Source: Actinoplanes aureus
Lineage (GTDB): Bacteria > Actinomycetota > Actinomycetes > Mycobacteriales > Micromonosporaceae
DNA: 64,000 nucleotides
NCBI RefSeq assembly: GCF_015704865.1
Contig: NZ_JADQTO010000022.1
Span: 62,001 to 126,000, forward strand
Direction: 5' to 3'
The notes under the pieces were generated by a model. That model saw only the letters and a program-made list of their open reading frames with translations. It did not search any database and was not told the DNA's origin. Shown piece by piece: positions 61,360 to 64,000 of the stretch. Position numbers and translations under genes: made by a program. Position 1 is the first letter of the stretch. The number at the start of each line of letters is the position of its first letter.

Positions 61360-62460
61360 CTACCTGTTACCGGCGGTCGCGCTGGGGCGGCGCGCCGCTG
61401 CCCGATCGCGCGGGAGAGCGGGGACGGGCCGAATCGGCGGGACGGCGCGTGCGCGTACCGCTGAATCAGCGTGACCGGTGGACGAACCTTGACCACCGCA
61501 GTCGGCTGACACCAGGTCGCGGGAGAGGGCGGTGGCCTGATGTACCACCGCTCCGCCGTCGCGGCGGCTGGATACCAGGCCGGCGGCCCGGAGCGCGGCC
61601 AGGTGCTCGGACGACGACGACACGCTGATTCCTACCTGCCGGGCGATCGACGACGTGGTGTGCCGGCCGGGACCGGCGGCGTGGATCAGTACCGCGGTGC
61701 GGGTCCGGCCGAGCAGGCCGGCCAGGGGGTCCGGCGTGGTCCGGCGGCTGTCCGGCACCGTCGCCGGCTCGACCGGATAGACCACCAGGGCCGGCCGGTC
61801 CGGCGCGACAAGCACCCGGGGGCGGGGTCCGGCGAACGGTGACGGCACCAGGATCAGGCCGTGCCCGCCGAGTCGCACCTCGCCGGCCTGCCAGGCGTCG
61901 ACCTCCAGCACCGGCGCCCGCCACCGGATCGCCTGATGCAGGCCGGTGAGGACGCCCTCGGCACCGGACAGCGCATAGCGGCTCGCGGCCTCGCTCACCA
62001 CCTGGCGGTGCGTGCGGTTCAGCGCCGGCCAGTCCGGCGCCAGCACCCGGTGGAAGTACGACCGCATGGCGTCGACGAGCGCGCCCAGCACCAGCGGGTC
62101 GGCGGACGCGAACCGGCGGCGCGCGGCGCTGACCGGAGTGTGTGCGTACGCCGCGGACACCTCCGCCCGGATCCGTTTCGCCGGCGTCGAGCGGATCGCT
62201 TCCAGGCCGTCCTCGATGGACGTCAGACCCTCCAGGGGCGTCACGAAGTCCGGCACGAATCCCTGGGACGGCAACAGGTGGTGCAGCGGGCGCAACGCCG
62301 GCGCGGACTCGGCGACCCGGCGCGCCAGCGTCGGGAGGCAGGCGGCCACGAACGGTTGCCGCAGCGCCTGGCTGGCGAGCAGCACGGTGCCGGCCGGATG
62401 CAGCCGGTCGGCGAAGCGGATCCGCGTCAGGTCCGCCGGTTCCAGCCACAGGCGCAACAT
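61360..62460 (-). CDS. ArsR/winged-helix regulator with an extended C-terminus
   Basis: Regulator of 366 residues. The first 240 residues form an uncharacterised N-terminal domain common in actinobacterial ArsR-like regulators (LEPADLTRIRFADRLHPAGT). The winged helix follows: GRTRTAVLIHAAGPGRHTTS, ISVSSSSEHLAALRAAGLVSSRRDGGAVVHQATAL. Normal members end soon after this, whereas here the frame runs on about 45 residues (SADCGGQGSSTGHADSAVRAR onwards) through a copy of the palindromic repeat, which supplies the Arg/Ala/Pro-rich end and the stop. Confidence 0.82.
   Translation of the reverse strand: MLRLWLEPADLTRIRFADRLHPAGTVLLASQALRQPFVAACLPTLARRVAESAPALRPLHHLLPSQGFVPDFVTPLEGLTSIEDGLEAIRSTPAKRIRAEVSAAYAHTPVSAARRRFASADPLVLGALVDAMRSYFHRVLAPDWPALNRTHRQVVSEAASRYALSGAEGVLTGLHQAIRWRAPVLEVDAWQAGEVRLGGHGLILVPSPFAGPRPRVLVAPDRPALVVYPVEPATVPDSRRTTPDPLAGLLGRTRTAVLIHAAGPGRHTTSSIARQVGISVSSSSEHLAALRAAGLVSSRRDGGAVVHQATALSRDLVSADCGGQGSSTGHADSAVRARAVPPIRPVPALPRDRAAARRPSATAGNR
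61365..61460. repeat. Single copy of the palindromic-repeat unit
   Basis: The segments CCGGCGGTCGCGCTGGGGCG, CGGGAGAGCGGGGACGGG and GCGTACC occur here in the same order as in the reverse complement of the left half of the 17547-17786 palindrome. The copy overlaps the 3' end of the ArsR-type gene. Confidence 0.65.
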
Positions 62461-62564
62461 CCGGACAGCTTGCCAGCCTTTCGGCGAGCACCGAAACCGT
62501 TGACCGGCCAGGAGTCCTGGCCGAGCCTCCTGACGTGGCGGTCGACAGAGACGAGGGATGATAG

Positions 62565-63449
62565 GTGCGGCGTTCGATCTTGATCATGGGCGTGGTGTGC
62601 GCTCTGCTGCTCGCCGGATGCGGCGAGGAGACGCCGGCGGCGACACCTCCGGCGTCGGAGGCGCCGGCGCAGCGGCCCGCGGCCGGCGACCACAAGCTCA
62701 CGCTCCAGGTCGCCGGCAAGGAACGCACCTTTCTGGTGCACGCTCCCCCGGGCTACACCGGCGACAAACCCGTGCCGCTGGTGGTCGGCCTGCACTTCTA
62801 TCCGGGTTCCGGCGAGCGGCTACGGGACATGATCGAGATGGACGCCAAGGCCGACGAGCACGGGTTCCTGGTCGCCTACCCGGACGGGGTGGCCGGCGGC
62901 TTCAACGCGCTGATCTGCTGTGGCGCCGAGGATGACGTCGCGTTCCTCAAGGCGCTCACCGATCGGCTGATCGCCGACTGGGGTGTGGACGCCGACCGGG
63001 TGTACGCCACCGGCATCTCCAACGGCGCCGACATGAGCTTCCGGGCCGCGGTCGAGGCGACCGGCGTGTTCGCCGCGATCGGGGCGGTGAGCGGCGGACT
63101 CGGCGGTCCCCGCCTGGCGGACCCCGGCTTCATGCCGAAGAAACCGGTCTCGGTGGTGACCATCATCGGCGGCCTGGACCAGTACTACGAAGCGTTCCAG
63201 GCCGGCCTGAAGACGTGGCGGGAGCGGCTGAAGTGCGCACCCGTCAAGAACCCGGCGAGCGGCATGAAAGGCGTCGAGCGATCCAGCGCCCGGTGTGCCG
63301 ACGGTTCGGACCTCGAGGTGTACGTCGTCGCCGACATGGGCCACTCCTGGCCGGGAGCGAAGAACGGGCAGATGGCCCTGCCGGACGCGCCGATCGTGGC
63401 GACGGACGTCCTGTGGGACTTCTTTGCCGCCCATCCCCGCATCAGCTGA
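62565..63449 (+). CDS. Lipoprotein esterase, PHB-depolymerase/feruloyl-esterase family
   Basis: Secreted esterase of 294 residues. Signal peptide with lipobox LLAGC near residue 18, then a Thr/Pro/Ala-rich linker. The alpha/beta-hydrolase core shows PVPLVVGLHFYPGSG, VDADRVYATGISNGADMSFR (nucleophile in GISNG, as in the LpqC family) and VVADMGHSWPG with the catalytic His. GTG start at 62565 with GAGGG upstream. Its stop overlaps that of the convergent mannitol dehydrogenase gene by eight bases. Probably cleaves aromatic or polyester esters outside the cell. Confidence 0.88.
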   Translation: MRRSILIMGVVCALLLAGCGEETPAATPPASEAPAQRPAAGDHKLTLQVAGKERTFLVHAPPGYTGDKPVPLVVGLHFYPGSGERLRDMIEMDAKADEHGFLVAYPDGVAGGFNALICCGAEDDVAFLKALTDRLIADWGVDADRVYATGISNGADMSFRAAVEATGVFAAIGAVSGGLGGPRLADPGFMPKKPVSVVTIIGGLDQYYEAFQAGLKTWRERLKCAPVKNPASGMKGVERSSARCADGSDLEVYVVADMGHSWPGAKNGQMALPDAPIVATDVLWDFFAAHPRIS

Positions 63450-64000
63450 GGCCGGCCCGCAGCCCTTCCAAGGTGGCCCGCGCGCCCTTGTGGTGCAGCG
63501 ACGCGAGTGCCCGGCGGTAGGCCGACACGAACCGGTCGTCGTCGACCAGGTCGCCGAACACCTGCCGGTTCGCCACGAACGCGAGTGGGTCCTCGCGGTT
63601 GCGGCGGGCGTACGCCATGAGGACGTCCCGCAGCGGGTCCACGACGTCGATCGGTGCGCCCTGCTCGTCGACACCCTCGGCATAGCGGGCCCAGCTGGCG
63701 ACGACGGCGGCGGAACGGTGGATCTCGCCACCGGACGCGAGGTTGTGCCGGATCACCGGCAGCAGCCATTTGGGGATGCGGTCGGAGCTCTCGGCGCACA
63801 GGCGGGCGACCGTGTCGCGCACGGCCGCGTTGGAGAACCGGGCGATCAGGTTGTGCTTGTACTCCGACAGATCGATCCCGGGCACCGGCTCCAGCGTCGG
63901 GGTGGCTTCCCGGTCCATGTAGTCGAGCAGGAACGTGGCGAACAGCTGGTCCTGGCACACCTCGTGCACCAGGCGGTAGCCGGCCAGGTAGCCGAAGTAG
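63442..64000 (-). CDS. Mannitol 2-dehydrogenase family protein, 5' part outside the window
   Basis: C-terminal 185 residues of a long-chain polyol dehydrogenase that oxidises mannitol (or a related hexitol/uronate) to the ketose with NAD+. YFGYLAGYRLVHEVCQDQLF, then FLLDYMDREATPTLEPVPGI, LIARFSNAAVRDTVARLC, and KWLLPVIRHNLASGG match the Mannitol_dh_C domain; the Lys-x-x-x-x-Asn-x-x-x-His active-site portion is partly visible in this stretch. The Rossmann half lies beyond 64000. Confidence 0.9.
   Translation of the reverse strand, partial: YFGYLAGYRLVHEVCQDQLFATFLLDYMDREATPTLEPVPGIDLSEYKHNLIARFSNAAVRDTVARLCAESSDRIPKWLLPVIRHNLASGGEIHRSAAVVASWARYAEGVDEQGAPIDVVDPLRDVLMAYARRNREDPLAFVANRQVFGDLVDDDRFVSAYRRALASLHHKGARATLEGLRAGLS

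Noticed and set aside
1..64000. CRISPR arrays, rRNA or tRNA genes
   Set aside because: No regularly spaced direct repeats, no conserved rRNA segments and no cloverleaf with a CCA-type end were noticed on reading.

Overview
The window is high-GC DNA (about 70% G+C, strong G/C bias at third positions, frequent GTG and TTG starts, many ATGA or GTGA stop/start overlaps). The gene content points to a soil actinomycete, most likely Micromonosporaceae and possibly Actinoplanes-like. Pointers are secreted polysaccharide-active enzymes with CBM2 and CBM32 modules, a mycothiol-type maleylpyruvate isomerase relative, a DUF1048/PadR-linked Drr-type ABC exporter, DUF4082 surface proteins and many IclR, PadR, TetR, HxlR, MerR and PucR regulators. 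The genus is inference. I see no rRNA, tRNA, CRISPR array, integrase or transposase gene.

Layout. 1-5.8 kb: an unsaturated-uronate (pectin-type) catabolic operon, kduI-kduD-sugar ABC transporter, with its IclR regulator and a 4-oxalocrotonate tautomerase relative. Three copies of a GTTCA-N6-TGAAC operator tie these together. 5.9-8.4 kb: YcnI and CopC-CopD copper handling. 8.4-16.5 kb: single enzymes and regulator/target pairs (MerR/SDR, HxlR/quinone reductase), an Imm11-like protein and two gene remnants. 16.5-26.3 kb: a Pro-rich secreted protein, a large palindromic repeat, a receptor-kinase-like protein that has lost its catalytic loop, a double GDPD phosphodiesterase, a decayed YCII/sigma-factor remnant, a serine hydrolase and a CBM2 polysaccharide deacetylase with a xylanase-type operator upstream. 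26.4-31.7 kb: pdxY, the PadR-DUF1048-ABC exporter operon and a Tat-exported glycoside hydrolase.

32.2-38.6 kb holds the most unusual element. It is a four-gene operon encoding a CHAT protease-SIR2 fusion, a membrane-anchored nSTAND-type NTPase with no sensor repeats, an LCAT-like lipase/acyltransferase and a second caspase-fold (clan CD) protein. The genes overlap or nearly abut, so they are probably one system. By analogy with known NTP-dependent conflict systems it may be an anti-phage or programmed-cell-death module in which NTPase-gated proteolysis, NAD+ depletion and lipid attack act together.

38.6-48.1 kb: a lone NeuB-type synthase, a TetR/VOC/hydrolase unit with a nested palindromic operator, a Vps62-like membrane protein, and a four-gene overlapping operon (FMO, SDR, GPH-type transporter, alpha/beta hydrolase) divergent from a PucR-type regulator. 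48.2-53.5 kb: a two-RCK potassium channel and a response regulator/KaiC-like ATPase pair. 53.5-61.1 kb: two very large secreted DUF4082 proteins. 61.1-64 kb: an ArsR-type regulator whose C-terminus is encoded by a copy of the same palindromic repeat, a lipoprotein esterase and the end of a mannitol dehydrogenase gene.
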